A stretch of 64,000 nt of DNA from Bacteroidota bacterium (GCA_947504725.1 CANNHN010000002.1:372001-436000); one strand, 5' to 3'. Shown: positions 42,747 to 51,858, numbered from the stretch's first letter. The notes: a model not told the origin generated them from the sequence alone. Translations and numbers: made by a program.

Positions 42747-44510
42747 ATGAAAACTCAAATTCAAAAAATTCTAATCGTACTTGCAATAGCATTGTCGGTT
42801 AATTCAAAAGCACAAACAACAGTAGATCTAGTTTATGTGTTTGATTCAACAATAGTGACTAGTTGTTCTACGCCATACGCTATAGATCTTTCAGTTTTCG
42901 GTTATGCAACAGGATATACTGCAGGTCTTGACATAATTGACTTGCATTGTTTTTGGGGAGATGGCACAGACAGTATAGCTGCAGCAAATATTACAAGCTC
43001 ATTCCCAGACTATTTCCAATCATACGGAATACCGCATACTTATTATTCTCCAGGAATTTATACTGTGATGATTGTAGCTTCTGGCCCAGATGGGACGGAT
43101 GATACAATGTACAATCCTCCGATTATAGTAGGTTCGGGATGTACAACTGTTGATGGATATTGCTATACTGATAATAATAGTAATTGTTTATTTGACTCTG
43201 GGGATGATACATTGGCTGGTCAAGCAATTAACATTACTGATGCTTCTGGAAACGTTTTCGGTTATAGTTATACAAACTCTAGTGGTTATTATTCAACGTC
43301 AATTCCATCAGGGTTTACAGGATTACAAATTTCTCCTTCCCCTTCTATTTATGCAACTATTTGTCCAGCATCTGGATTCTATACATTTAATTCAACAGGA
43401 AGTAGTTTAAGTTTTGATTTTGGTGTTGTTTGTTCTGCTTCGTCATACGATTTATATGCCTCACACAGCTTTAGTGGTGTTGGAGCCCCAGGAAGTAACG
43501 CAAGTCTGTCATTTTATGCTGGAGTTTATTCTTGTACAACAAGTCCATCAGTTATTACACTTACGTTAGATCCAAATGTAAGCTATGTAAATATGATTAC
43601 TGGGCCCATCCCAACATCTGTCGTTGGAAATGTTTTAACATGGAATACTTCAATGTCTTCTTCCCTTTATTGGTCTATGGGTTTTTATGCGAACATAAAC
43701 ATTTTAACAAATACTACTGCAACTATTATGAGTTCAGCTTGCTTCAATGTTAGCATTTCTCCTACATCATCTGATTTGAATCCAACCAACAATAGCCATA
43801 CTTGGTGCTTACTTATCGGAGGTCCATACGACCCAAACAGCAAAGAAGTAAGTCCTGCGGGAATTGGTGCAACTGGAGATATTGCTCCAAATTCAGAACT
43901 TACGTATACTGTAAATTTTCAAAACACTGGAACCGCTCCTGCAATAAATGTTTATGTGATGGATACGATTAGCAATAATTTAGACATGTCTACTTTTCAA
44001 ATTGTAGCAAGTAGTCATGCAATGAATCCATATTTTTATGAAGGAAACATTATCCGTTTTGATTACCCAAACATTATGCTTCCTGATAGTAATGCAAATG
44101 AAGCATTGTCACATGGATGGGTTGTGTATAAAATAAAAACAAAGAGTGGTTTAACAAATGGAACGCAGATAAAAAACACAGGACATATTTTCTTTGATTA
44201 TAATTCTGCAATTGTAACTAATACAACACTCAATACAATTAATACGGCATTAAGCGTTTCGGAAAATCACAACGAGCTATCAACATTAATTTATCCGAAC
44301 CCAGCACAAAATCAATTTACAGTTGAATTTGGAGAAGAGGTGAGTGGCTTACTTTCTGTTGTGGATATTTCTGGTCGTGTTGTTAAAACTATCAGCATAA
44401 ATAAAACAAATAGTGTTTTTGTAAATACAGATGATTTTAGCTCTGGGCTTTACGGATTAATGATGCCAGGAGTAAAATTGAAACAAAATAGAGTGCAAAT
44501 TATAAAATAG
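42747..44510 (+). CDS. T9SS-exported surface protein with DUF11-like conserved repeat domain
   Basis: This 587-residue protein has a signal peptide (IQKILIVLAIALSVNSKAQ). A region rich in Thr/Ser/Tyr and Cys holds an SdrD/CNA-like motif (GYCYTDNNSNCLFDSGDDTLAGQAINI). A conserved domain common before T9SS tails follows (GGPYDPNSKEVSPAG, GAPNSELTYTVNFQNTGTAPAINVYVMDTI, GHIFFDYNSAIVTNTTLNTI). The sorting domain is LIYPNPAQNQFTVEF ... VVDISGRVVKTI ... SSGLYGLMM. A role in surface adhesion or structure is inferred. Confidence 0.85.
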   Translation: MKTQIQKILIVLAIALSVNSKAQTTVDLVYVFDSTIVTSCSTPYAIDLSVFGYATGYTAGLDIIDLHCFWGDGTDSIAAANITSSFPDYFQSYGIPHTYYSPGIYTVMIVASGPDGTDDTMYNPPIIVGSGCTTVDGYCYTDNNSNCLFDSGDDTLAGQAINITDASGNVFGYSYTNSSGYYSTSIPSGFTGLQISPSPSIYATICPASGFYTFNSTGSSLSFDFGVVCSASSYDLYASHSFSGVGAPGSNASLSFYAGVYSCTTSPSVITLTLDPNVSYVNMITGPIPTSVVGNVLTWNTSMSSSLYWSMGFYANINILTNTTATIMSSACFNVSISPTSSDLNPTNNSHTWCLLIGGPYDPNSKEVSPAGIGATGDIAPNSELTYTVNFQNTGTAPAINVYVMDTISNNLDMSTFQIVASSHAMNPYFYEGNIIRFDYPNIMLPDSNANEALSHGWVVYKIKTKSGLTNGTQIKNTGHIFFDYNSAIVTNTTLNTINTALSVSENHNELSTLIYPNPAQNQFTVEFGEEVSGLLSVVDISGRVVKTISINKTNSVFVNTDDFSSGLYGLMMPGVKLKQNRVQIIK

Positions 44511-44526
44511 AGAATTTTTTTTAAAT

Positions 44527-44560
44527 AAAAAGACCCGACAGTATCTGTTGGGTCTTTTTA
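44527..44560 (+). terminator. Terminator after the surface-protein gene
   Basis: A stem AAAAAGACCCgACAG / CTGTtGGGTCTTTTT with one mismatch and a terminal T-run. Confidence 0.85.
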
Positions 44561-44562
44561 TT

Positions 44563-44570
44563 TACCTTTA
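44563..44570 (+). promoter_or_regulatory. -7-like box before the dCMP deaminase gene
   Basis: TACCTTTA, one mismatch from TAnnTTTG, 22 nt before the ATG. Confidence 0.35.
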
Positions 44571-44592
44571 CATCCTACCTGAAAAAAAATAG

Positions 44593-45063
44593 ATGAGCAA
44601 ACCGAGTTTTGATGAAATTTATATGGAGTTGGCAGAAAATCTTGCCAAACGTTCTCATTGTGTAAAGGCGCAAGTTGGTGCTGTGCTCACAAAAGATACA
44701 CGCATTGTTTCTTTGGGATATAATGGTCCGCCTGCTGGAACACACAACTGTGACCTTGAGTGGCCAAAAGATGGTTGTCCACGTGATAGCAAAGGAAGTT
44801 GTTCCTTAGCGTTGCATGCCGAACAAAATGCTATTCTTTATGCCTCAAAAAACAATGTAGTAATGGAAGGGTCAACCTTGTATGTGACGCTTTCTCCATG
44901 CATTTCATGTGCGCGTGTAATTTATACTATGGGCATAAAAAAAGTGTTTTATTTGAATTCATATGCTGATTTCAAAGGTTTAAAAAGCGATGAAGGGGTT
45001 GATTTCCTTCAAAAATTTGGGGTAGAAGTTGTTCGTTATGCCAAAAAAGTTTCTGCAATTTAA
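44593..45063 (+). CDS. dCMP deaminase (ComEB-like)
   Basis: This 156-residue zinc enzyme deaminates dCMP to dUMP for dTMP synthesis. The zinc site is complete: HAEQNAILYA (His and catalytic Glu) and PCISCARVIYTMG (two Cys). KRSHCVKAQVGAVLTKDTRIVSLGYNGPPAG is typical of the dCMP deaminase/ComEB group. An extra Cys/His-containing insert (THNCDLEWPKDGCPRDSKGSC) is common in the group and may bind a second zinc. ctpA follows 12 nt later. Confidence 0.92.
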   Translation: MSKPSFDEIYMELAENLAKRSHCVKAQVGAVLTKDTRIVSLGYNGPPAGTHNCDLEWPKDGCPRDSKGSCSLALHAEQNAILYASKNNVVMEGSTLYVTLSPCISCARVIYTMGIKKVFYLNSYADFKGLKSDEGVDFLQKFGVEVVRYAKKVSAI

Positions 45064-45075
45064 TTTCAAACATCA

Positions 45076-46677
45076 ATGAATCGCCCCAAATTTTATATTT
45101 ATCTTCCTATCGTTTTTGCCTTGGTTCTTATTCTAGGAATCTTTATTGGCAGTACTTTCGGACTTAAGAAATCAAATGGAAGTATTTCTCTTGATAGTGG
45201 CGATCAATACAATAAGATAGATCAAATTTTAAGATATGTTGAAGATCAATACGTAGATACAATCAAAACAAAAGACCTAGTAGAAAAAACAATCATCTCT
45301 TTGTTGGCCAATCTCGATCCACACTCTAGTTACATTTCTGCTGAAGAACTACTTACTAGTAATGAACCTTTACAAGGAAACTTCGAAGGGATTGGAGTGG
45401 AATTTAATATTGTGGATGATACCATTCGAGTAATTTCTGCTATTGCTGCCGGCCCATCCGAAGCAGTTGGCGTTCAAGCAGGAGATAAAATTATTAAAGT
45501 AAACGGAAAAGTAGTTGCCGGAAAAAAAATCACAAATAAACAGGTGATGGAGAACTTAAAAGGCAAAGGTGGAACAAAAGTAAAAGTAAGTATCATGAGA
45601 AGAGGAAAGGCGGGCTTGCTTGATTTCAATATTACTCGCGGAACAATCCCAATTTATAGTATTGATGTTTCGTATATGCTGAATTCAAAAACGGGATATA
45701 TTAAAATCAGCAGATTTGGTGCAACAACCTATGACGAATATATGCTTGCTTTTGAAAAGCTAAAACTACAAGGCATGCAGCAGTTAGTTGTTGACTTACG
45801 AGGTAATGGTGGCGGATACTTAAATACAGCGGTTGATATAGCGGATGAATTTTTAAGCAATGGGAAGGGAATTGTATACACAGCCGGGAAAGCTCGTCCT
45901 CGCAAAGATTATACAGCAACAAAGAAAGGAGAATTTGAAAATGGTAAATTGGTTGTATTGATTGATGATGGCTCTGCTTCAGCAAGTGAAATTTTAGCTG
46001 GCGCTCTGCAGGATAATGATCGGGCAACAATTATTGGTAGAAGATCTTTTGGAAAAGGATTGGTGCAAGAACAAAGTGAATTTTCTGATAGTTCTGCGAT
46101 TCGATTAACCATTGCGCGTTACTATACTCCAACGGGAAGATGTATTCAAAAGTCGTATGCAAATGGAGTTGATGCTTATTACGAAGAAGAGATGAATCGT
46201 TTTGCAAATGGAGAATTAGGAAATGCGGACAGTATAAAGATTAATGACTCTATAAAGTTTACTACTCCTGCAGGAAAAGTTGTGTATGGTGGCGGTGGAA
46301 TTGTTCCTGATGTATTTGTTGCATTAGATACAGTTGGACGTACTCTTTACTTAAGTGAATTGGTCTACTCTGGTGTGTTAAACGATTTTGCTTTTGAATA
46401 TTCAGATAAAGAGCGTAACAAGTTAAAAGCATTTAAGTCGGTTGATAATTTTAATAAGTCGTTTTCTATTTCGCCTACATTGTTTAATGAATTAGTTGTT
46501 TACGCGGATAAAAATAAAATCAAAAGAAATCAAACAGAGATAAAAATGTCTGAGTCGATAATTAAAAATCAGCTAAAAGCGTTAATTGCACGAAACATTT
46601 TTAATGGAGAAGGTTATTATCAAGTGATACAAAGTCAGGATAATGTTTTGAAGAAGGCCGTTGAATTAATGAAATAA
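45076..46677 (+). CDS. C-terminal processing peptidase, S41 family
   Basis: This 533-residue periplasmic protease has an N-terminal membrane anchor (YIYLPIVFALVLILGIFIGSTFG), a PDZ domain (about 85-175, GIGVEFNIVDDTIRVISAIAAGPSEAVGVQAGDKIIKVNG) and the S41 catalytic domain (VVDLRGNGGGYLNTAVDIADEF). The nucleophile Ser is in DDGSASASEILAGALQDN and the Lys in GRRSFGKGLVQE. Such CtpA/Prc proteases trim or degrade envelope proteins. Cotranscription with the deaminase gene is likely from the 12-nt spacing. Confidence 0.93.
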   Translation: MNRPKFYIYLPIVFALVLILGIFIGSTFGLKKSNGSISLDSGDQYNKIDQILRYVEDQYVDTIKTKDLVEKTIISLLANLDPHSSYISAEELLTSNEPLQGNFEGIGVEFNIVDDTIRVISAIAAGPSEAVGVQAGDKIIKVNGKVVAGKKITNKQVMENLKGKGGTKVKVSIMRRGKAGLLDFNITRGTIPIYSIDVSYMLNSKTGYIKISRFGATTYDEYMLAFEKLKLQGMQQLVVDLRGNGGGYLNTAVDIADEFLSNGKGIVYTAGKARPRKDYTATKKGEFENGKLVVLIDDGSASASEILAGALQDNDRATIIGRRSFGKGLVQEQSEFSDSSAIRLTIARYYTPTGRCIQKSYANGVDAYYEEEMNRFANGELGNADSIKINDSIKFTTPAGKVVYGGGGIVPDVFVALDTVGRTLYLSELVYSGVLNDFAFEYSDKERNKLKAFKSVDNFNKSFSISPTLFNELVVYADKNKIKRNQTEIKMSESIIKNQLKALIARNIFNGEGYYQVIQSQDNVLKKAVELMK

Positions 46678-46727
46678 CGCATCAATAATGTCTGCATCAA
46701 CGCAGATCGGTCGGGGCGACAATAAAT

Positions 46728-46766
46728 AAAAAAGCCTCTCAAACAATATGTTTGAGAGGCTTTTTT
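46728..46766. terminator. Bidirectional terminator
   Basis: A perfect 17-bp stem (AAAAAAGCCTCTCAAAC and complement) with a 5-nt loop, A-run on one side and T-run on the other. It serves ctpA (+) and the small lipoprotein gene (-). Confidence 0.9.
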
Positions 46767-46780
46767 AATGTAATAACTGA

Positions 46781-46987
46781 TTAGTGAGCAGCAGCTGTTG
46801 AATCAGGAGCCGTAGCTGTAGAATCAGGAGCAACTTCAGTAGTTACAGCAGCGCTAGCAGCGTTGAACAAAGAGTCCATTTTTGCTTTTGCTTCTGCTTC
46901 CATTTTAGCAGCTTCTTCTGCAGACGGTCCGCAAGAAACGATGCTTAATGCACCTGCTACGAACAATAAAGAAAATAATTTTTTCAT
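46781..46987 (-). CDS. Small Ala-rich lipoprotein
   Basis: The true start is the ATG at 46987 (MKKLFSLLFVAGALSIVSCG), giving 68 residues. The ORF-track start at 47032 falls over the promoter. SIVSC is a lipobox with Cys for lipid attachment. The mature part is short, acidic and Ala-rich (EEAAKMEAEAKAKMDSL..., APDSTATAPDSTAAAH). Small lipoproteins of this type are common in Bacteroidota; function unknown. Confidence 0.75.
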   Translation of the reverse strand: MKKLFSLLFVAGALSIVSCGPSAEEAAKMEAEAKAKMDSLFNAASAAVTTEVAPDSTATAPDSTAAAH

Positions 46988-47029
46988 TTTGGTTTGTTTT
47001 GTTTTTTGATTAATACTAGTATCTAAGCG

Positions 47030-47037
47030 CAAAGGTA
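47030..47037 (-). promoter_or_regulatory. -7 box of the small lipoprotein gene
   Basis: The minus strand reads TACCTTTG, an exact TAnnTTTG match 42 nt before the ATG. Confidence 0.6.
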
Positions 47038-47276
47038 GCTAAAATTCTATATTAGCAAAATGTTATATTCATCTAAAGCACAATTATTTAAACAATGGAT
47101 TGTTAATACCGAAGAGCACATTCAATAAATAGCCCAATAATATTGGACTATTATGACTGTAGCATCGGCATTATTCGGAATAAAATGGAGATAAAAAAGG
47201 ATATAAATTTGGAATAAGAACCCTAAAAACAATGATTCTTTAATAGATTTTTGCCCAAAACAGACTTAAATATCTT

Positions 47277-47284
47277 TATCTTTA
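47277..47284 (+). promoter_or_regulatory. -7-like box of the superoxide dismutase gene
   Basis: TATCTTTA, one mismatch from TAnnTTTG, with TTTG at 47250-47253 as a possible -33 box (23-nt spacer). The leader is about 36 nt. The rest of the 47038-47324 gap has a small AATAGcCCAAT / ATTGGaCTATT hairpin near 47124-47148 and no coding frame. Confidence 0.4.
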
Positions 47285-47324
47285 CGACTCAATTTATAAA
47301 AATTAACCTCTAAAAACATATACT

Positions 47325-47930
47325 ATGGCTTTCGAATTACCTAAATTACCTTATGCATATACTGCTTTAGAGCCTCATATTGATGCTCAAACAATGGAGA
47401 TACATCATTCAAAACATCATCAAGCATATGTAACCAACCTAAATGCAGCTATTGCTGGGTCGGATACTGAGAAATTAAGCATTGAAGAAATTTGCAAAAA
47501 CATCTCTAAATACCCTATGCCTGTTCGAAACAATGGTGGCGGACATTTTAACCACTCACTTTTTTGGTCGGTAATGGCTCCAAATGCAGGCGGTGAACCA
47601 ACGGGAGATTTAGCAGCTGCTATTACGAGTGCTTTTGGGTCATTTGCTGATTTTAAAACACAATTTGCTGCGGCCGGAACGACTAGATTTGGTTCGGGTT
47701 GGGCTTGGCTAATTGTAAAAGATGGCAAATTGGCTATTTCTTCAACACCAAATCAGGATAACCCTTTAATGGATGTTGCTGAGGTGAAAGGCATACCTGT
47801 TTTAGGTATGGATGTTTGGGAACATGCTTATTATTTGAAATATCAAAACAAACGCCCCGATTACATTGCAGCTTTTTGGAATGTTGTGAATTGGGCGGAG
47901 GTTGCTAAACGCTTTGAGTCAGCAAAATAA
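47325..47930 (+). CDS. Superoxide dismutase, Fe/Mn family
   Basis: This 201-residue enzyme removes superoxide. The metal ligands are visible: His in [10 protein letters not shown], His in [13 protein letters not shown], and Asp/His in [23 protein letters not shown] and [14 protein letters not shown] are family signatures. There is no signal peptide, so it is cytoplasmic. Fe versus Mn preference cannot be fixed from sequence alone. Confidence 0.95.
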   Translation: MAFELPKLPYAYTALEPHIDAQTMEIHHSKHHQAYVTNLNAAIAGSDTEKLSIEEICKNISKYPMPVRNNGGGHFNHSLFWSVMAPNAGGEPTGDLAAAITSAFGSFADFKTQFAAAGTTRFGSGWAWLIVKDGKLAISSTPNQDNPLMDVAEVKGIPVLGMDVWEHAYYLKYQNKRPDYIAAFWNVVNWAEVAKRFESAK

Positions 47931-47946
47931 ATAAAAGATAAATTTT

Positions 47947-47977
47947 AAAGGGGATGCATTTAAACATCCCCTTTTTT
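47947..47977 (+). terminator. Terminator after the superoxide dismutase gene
   Basis: A stem AAAGGGGATG / CATCCCCTTT with loop CATTTAAA-type sequence and a T-run. Confidence 0.85.
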
Positions 47978-47990
47978 ATTCCTAATTGAT

Positions 47991-48410
47991 TTGAATTCTA
48001 AAAAAACAATTTTTCTTTTTTCTTTTCTTTTTTGTTTTTGCTTTTCGACAATTGCAGAGGTAAATAAAGTGGAAATTGATTTTTCTAGAATGGTTCTCTC
48101 TGAACTATCCGATACAGTTTTTTTGAAAGTAGATCAAGCAGTAGCTGATTCAATCGTAAAAAGTATAAATAACAAAGAGCATAAAAAGAAAAAATTTATT
48201 TCAGCACTTTTTGCATTCCCATTTCCTTTAGGATTTATGGGAGGTCACAGAGTAATGTTAGGAACAAAGCCTTGGGTTCCCGTTGTGTATGTTGCAACTT
48301 TTGGAGGTTGTTTTGGAGTGCTTCCACTGATAGATTTTTTTGTGATAATATTTAGTAAAGACATTGAACAATATGAAAACAATCCCAATATTTTTATGTG
48401 GTTGAAATAG
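47991..48410 (+). CDS. Hypothetical membrane protein, TM2-like
   Basis: This 139-residue ORF needs a TTG start, supported by a signal peptide directly after it (KKTIFLFSFLFCFCFSTIA). A linker precedes two membrane helices (FISALFAFPFPLGFMGGHRVMLG and VVYVATFGGCFGVLPLIDFFVII). The GxxGGHR...VLPLIDFF arrangement resembles TM2-domain proteins, with HR in the loop. It starts only 14 nt after the preceding terminator, leaving little room for a promoter. Function unknown. Confidence 0.55.
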   Translation: MNSKKTIFLFSFLFCFCFSTIAEVNKVEIDFSRMVLSELSDTVFLKVDQAVADSIVKSINNKEHKKKKFISALFAFPFPLGFMGGHRVMLGTKPWVPVVYVATFGGCFGVLPLIDFFVIIFSKDIEQYENNPNIFMWLK

Positions 48411-48475
48411 TACTTCGATAGAATCTGGGTTAAGGCAGATACTGCCGAAAGCGCAATTCGTTTAAATTCTTAAAT

Positions 48476-49051
48476 ATGAAAGTCGGTTTATTCTTCGGTT
48501 CGTTTAATCCTATCCATGTTGGACATATGGTTATTGCTAATCATATGCTCGCTTACTCCGATTTAGATCGAATATGGTTTGTGGTATCACCACACAATCC
48601 ATTGAAAGAAAAAACTTCTTTACTTCATGAAAGTCAACGTTTGCAGATGGTAACACTTGCTATTGGCGATAATACTAAAATGAAAGCAAGCAATATCGAA
48701 TTTAAATTACCACAGCCTTCTTATACAATCAATACGCTTACATATTTAAAAGAGAAACATCCTTCTAATGAGTTTGCGCTCATAATGGGGAGCGACAACT
48801 TGGAAGGGTTTCACAAATGGAAAAACCATGAAGAAATTTTGAAGAATTATGAGTTATATGTTTATCCTCGTCCGAAAATAAAAGGTTCTGAACTCTATAC
48901 CCATAAAAGCGTTAAGATGATTCACGCTCCGTTGATGGAGATTTCCTCTACATCTATCCGAAATGCAATAAAAGAAAAAAAAGACGTTCGCTATTTTGTA
49001 GCTCCAGCAGTTTGGGAATACATGAGAGAGATGCATTTTTACGAGAAATAA
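48476..49051 (+). CDS. nadD: Nicotinate-nucleotide adenylyltransferase
   Basis: This 191-residue enzyme adenylates nicotinate mononucleotide in NAD synthesis. The nucleotidyltransferase HxGH motif is in GLFFGSFNPIHVGHMVIANHML; VSPHNPLKEK, ALIMGSDNLEGFHKW and the C-terminal SSTSIRNAIKEKKDVRYFVAPAVWEYM complete the family pattern. No neighbours share the pathway, apart from 3-hydroxyanthranilate dioxygenase 12 kb away. Confidence 0.95.
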   Translation: MKVGLFFGSFNPIHVGHMVIANHMLAYSDLDRIWFVVSPHNPLKEKTSLLHESQRLQMVTLAIGDNTKMKASNIEFKLPQPSYTINTLTYLKEKHPSNEFALIMGSDNLEGFHKWKNHEEILKNYELYVYPRPKIKGSELYTHKSVKMIHAPLMEISSTSIRNAIKEKKDVRYFVAPAVWEYMREMHFYEK

Positions 49052-49141
49052 TTTCTAAGGATCGAGGTTTCGATTTTCTTGTGTATTAATTCTTCAAAGT
49101 CTATAAAGATGAAAGGATACTTTAAAAACAAGTGAAATTAA

Positions 49142-49171
49142 AAACGTCCCTTCATTTCTGAAGAGACGTTT
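49142..49171 (-). terminator. Terminator after the 121-aa hypothetical gene
   Basis: A stem AAACGTC(C)CTTC / GAAG(A)GACGTTT with a T-run on the minus strand. Confidence 0.65.
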
Positions 49172-49197
49172 CAATTTAAAAGTTTTAATTACAGCTC

Positions 49198-49563
49198 CTA
49201 GTTTGAAGAACCCAAATCGAATTTTAATGCATCTTCAAAGGCCATTTCTGTATCGCCTTCAGCAACAATACCATTCCCAATAGTTAAACCGGTTTCTTTT
49301 GGAGATAACACCTTTTTGTTCGCTTTGATACTAGCAACAGATGTAACATTTTGTCCGTTTAACTCCAGTTTAAGTTCTTTTAAACACATACCTAAAGCAA
49401 TTGCTTTTGAAGTATTTGTTATAATAAACTCAATATCAAAATCATCAACTGATTTTGATTTAATGGTAATGTCAATTTTGTTTTCAATGCAATATTCAAT
49501 CAATGTAGAAATGTTTTTTTTCTTCACTGTAACGGTTGGGGTGGCTTCGTTCATAAAACTCAT
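49198..49563 (-). CDS. Hypothetical protein
   Basis: This 121-residue protein belongs to no family I recognise. It is acidic, with no signal peptide or membrane helix. It opens with a helix (VKKKNISTLIEYCIENKIDITIK) and continues with beta-rich sequence (FDIEFIITNTSKAIALGMCLKELKLELNG). It stands alone with its own terminator. The AT-rich upstream region (49564-49803) contains several similar short phrases (GACAAAAAGATG, GACGAAAAAACATC, AACGATG) that may be binding sites. Confidence 0.55.
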   Translation of the reverse strand: MSFMNEATPTVTVKKKNISTLIEYCIENKIDITIKSKSVDDFDIEFIITNTSKAIALGMCLKELKLELNGQNVTSVASIKANKKVLSPKETGLTIGNGIVAEGDTEMAFEDALKFDLGSSN

Positions 49564-49803
49564 GGCAAAATTTTTAAATCGTTTAATTAATTGTTTTAAT
49601 AACCACCATAAAGTTAAGTCTTTAATAAGGTAAAAGGAAGTGGAAACTATGAACAGGTTTGGATGGAATTGTTCATTAATTGTTCAAAACGAAAAGGGGG
49701 ATAAATGATGGCAAAACCGACAAAAAGATGTCAATTTTGAGTTAAAATGACGAAAAAACATCAAAAAACGATGAAAATCGGCAAAATTGGAGGTATTAAA
49801 AAC

Positions 49804-50499
49804 TTAGTTTTTAACCATGCTTAACAACGAATCAAAGATCCAGCGACCATCAATGTTGCTTAATTCTCCATCTGTTGCTCTTTCTGGATGTGGCATCATG
49901 CCAAAAACGTTTTTGCCAGCGTTACACACTCCAGCAATATTTTCAGTAGCACCGTTTGGATTTGCGCCATCAGTTACATCTCCATTTTCATCGCAATAGC
50001 GGAAAATGATTTGTCCGTTTGCGTTTAGCTGTTTAATGGTTTCAGCATCTGCATAATATTTTCCTTCACCATGAGCGATAGGAATTTTTAGTGCTTTTTC
50101 AAGAGGAACTTCAGAAGTAATTAAAGTGGAATTGTTTTCTGCTTTAATAAAAACGTTTTTACAAATGAATTTGCGATCATTATTGTGCAAAAGGGCTCCC
50201 GGAACTAATCCTGCTTCACACAAAATTTGAAATCCATTGCAAACGCCTAATACATAACCGCCTTTATTGGCAAACTCAATTACTTTTTCCATAATAGGGG
50301 AAAAACGAGCTATTGCGCCAGAACGTAAGTAATCACCGTATGAGAAGCCACCAGGAAGCACAATAAAATCACACCCTTTCAAGTCTGTATCTTTGTGCCA
50401 TAATTCAACTACCTCTTGTCCCATCAAATCTCTCAATACATAAATCATATCTTGATCACAGTTTGATCCAGGGAAAATAACAACTCCAAATTTGCTCAT
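49804..50499 (-). CDS. purQ: Phosphoribosylformylglycinamidine synthase, glutaminase subunit
   Basis: This 231-residue class I glutamine amidotransferase supplies ammonia for purine step 4. The nucleophile Cys is in GYVLGVCNGFQILCEAG, and the His/Glu pair in GMMPHPERATD. KFGVVIFPGSNCDQDM and FIVLPGGFSYGDYLRSG are PurQ-specific. A separate PurQ implies that this organism uses the three-part PurSQL system rather than a single large PurL. A 15-nt palindrome lies in its leader. Confidence 0.95.
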   Translation of the reverse strand: MSKFGVVIFPGSNCDQDMIYVLRDLMGQEVVELWHKDTDLKGCDFIVLPGGFSYGDYLRSGAIARFSPIMEKVIEFANKGGYVLGVCNGFQILCEAGLVPGALLHNNDRKFICKNVFIKAENNSTLITSEVPLEKALKIPIAHGEGKYYADAETIKQLNANGQIIFRYCDENGDVTDGANPNGATENIAGVCNAGKNVFGMMPHPERATDGELSNIDGRWIFDSLLSMVKN

Positions 50500-50515
50500 A
50501 ATGCTTGCTTAAGTC

Positions 50516-50530
50516 CCGATAACATATCGG
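50516..50530 (-). promoter_or_regulatory. Palindrome in the purQ leader
   Basis: CCGATA-ACA-TATCGG is a perfect 6-bp inverted repeat between the -7 box and the purQ start. It could be a hairpin or a repressor operator; no matching site is seen before purD. Confidence 0.35.
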
Positions 50531-50540
50531 TGGTGAACTG

Positions 50541-50548
50541 CAAATTTA
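50541..50548 (-). promoter_or_regulatory. -7 box of purQ
   Basis: The minus strand reads TAAATTTG, an exact TAnnTTTG match 41 nt before the ATG. Confidence 0.5.
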
Positions 50549-50597
50549 GAAATAAAACAAGTGTAATGATGTGTTCTTGATAGAATGTTCAAAAAAT

Positions 50598-51572
50598 CTA
50601 AAAAAGTAAATTAACGAACAAGGAAGAAAGCAGGAGAAGAAACAGAAATTCGGCCCACCAGCCTTTTTTAATATGAGTGAAATAGTTAGCACAAAACACT
50701 GCTGAAGGGATTGCTAAAGCTGAAAAATATCTGGTTGAGATTTCGGGCGCTAACAAAATGGAAAAAGCGGAAAAGAATAAAAACCAAACCAATAAAATGA
50801 TTGATTTTTTTGTTCGTTGAGAACCAATCCCTACACCTAAAATGATTTTTACTATCGAAACAAAAATCACCAACCATCCAATGCCAAGCATAAAATAGAA
50901 TGTTTTGGGTAAATCGATTACAGGTGTTTCTTTTATAAATGAATAAAACACTTTATCGAAAAACAGGTAGTCCAAGCGATCGTACCAAAAATAATATATA
51001 GCAACAAAGATGTATGGAATGAAAGCTCCTATGAACGAAATAACCCACTCTCTCCAATTAAAGGGCCGCAAAAGAACAAAAGCAACGCCCAAAAGAGGTA
51101 AAAAAACTACAAATGGGAAATAGAATAAAGTTCCTATGGAAATTAATAAACCAGCATCAAATGCTTCTGAAAAAGCTTTGTCTTTCCGATATGCACTTAA
51201 TAATCGATGTAATGCAAATAAAATAAATAAGTTTCCGAAAAGCAACGGGTGAAGGGTTAACATTGCATTATTGTTGCTCATAAAGACGATATAAAATAGA
51301 GCAGGCAAATAGTTCTGCTTTTCCAACACCTCGTTTTCGTTGACAATAAAATTTAGTAAAAAAGCTTCTCCAATAATGAGTAAAAGGCCTATTGTGGTGG
51401 ATAACCAAGGAATATTTGCAAAAATCCCTCCAATTAATTCATATAACGGCATCGCATGTTTAATAGGAAGAACAAAGGGGTTTATAAACCCAAACACCCA
51501 TATTACAATAGCAATTAGGGGCAAAAAGAGTAATGCAGAGGCATTGTTGGATTTGAAAAACCGTATAATCAT
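50598..51572 (-). CDS. DUF6427-like polytopic membrane protein
   Basis: This 324-residue protein has eight or nine predicted membrane helices. The N-terminus MIIRFFKSNNASALLFLPLIAIVIWVFGF and the central NNNAMLTLHPLLFGNLFILFALHRLL match my memory of the Bacteroidota family DUF6427. Biochemical function unknown. It lies between purQ and a divergent 61-residue DUF6341-like gene; these two families are often neighbours. Confidence 0.6.
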   Translation of the reverse strand: MIIRFFKSNNASALLFLPLIAIVIWVFGFINPFVLPIKHAMPLYELIGGIFANIPWLSTTIGLLLIIGEAFLLNFIVNENEVLEKQNYLPALFYIVFMSNNNAMLTLHPLLFGNLFILFALHRLLSAYRKDKAFSEAFDAGLLISIGTLFYFPFVVFLPLLGVAFVLLRPFNWREWVISFIGAFIPYIFVAIYYFWYDRLDYLFFDKVFYSFIKETPVIDLPKTFYFMLGIGWLVIFVSIVKIILGVGIGSQRTKKSIILLVWFLFFSAFSILLAPEISTRYFSALAIPSAVFCANYFTHIKKGWWAEFLFLLLLSSLFVNLLF

Positions 51573-51625
51573 AATTTCAGATGCTAAATTTAGCTTAAAA
51601 AATTATTGATTTTGAATAAAATTTG

Positions 51626-51633
51626 TACATTTG
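51626..51633 (+). promoter_or_regulatory. -7 box of the 61-aa protein gene
   Basis: TACATTTG, an exact match to TAnnTTTG, 25 nt before the ATG. Confidence 0.6.
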
Positions 51634-51658
51634 AGGACAATAAATTAAACATTCTATT

Positions 51659-51844
51659 ATGACTTGGACAGATATTTTTAACGGATTAGGTAGTTTTTTT
51701 CAATGGACGTTTTCGTTCATGGAAGGATTAGGTAACGGACCAAATGTATTATTCTGGATAATTATATGTAGCCTAATTTTAGTTTGGTTGCGCATGCAAG
51801 CAAATTTTAATAAGGAAGCAAAAGCAAAAGGCACAATTAAGTAA
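51659..51844 (+). CDS. DUF6341-like small membrane protein
   Basis: This 61-residue protein (MTWTDIFNGLGSFFQWTFSFMEGL...) has an amphipathic N-terminal segment, one membrane helix (VLFWIIICSLILVWLRM) and a basic tail. It has a good promoter and its own terminator, so it is clearly expressed as a small gene. It resembles the small uncharacterised DUF6341 family often found beside DUF6427. Confidence 0.65.
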   Translation: MTWTDIFNGLGSFFQWTFSFMEGLGNGPNVLFWIIICSLILVWLRMQANFNKEAKAKGTIK

Positions 51845-51858
51845 GACATACTTTTATA

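Noticed and set aside
47088-47095. TTAAACAA half-site upstream of superoxide dismutase as another regulon site
   Set aside because: No TTGTTTAA partner lies 16 nt away; the nearest partial match is out of phase.
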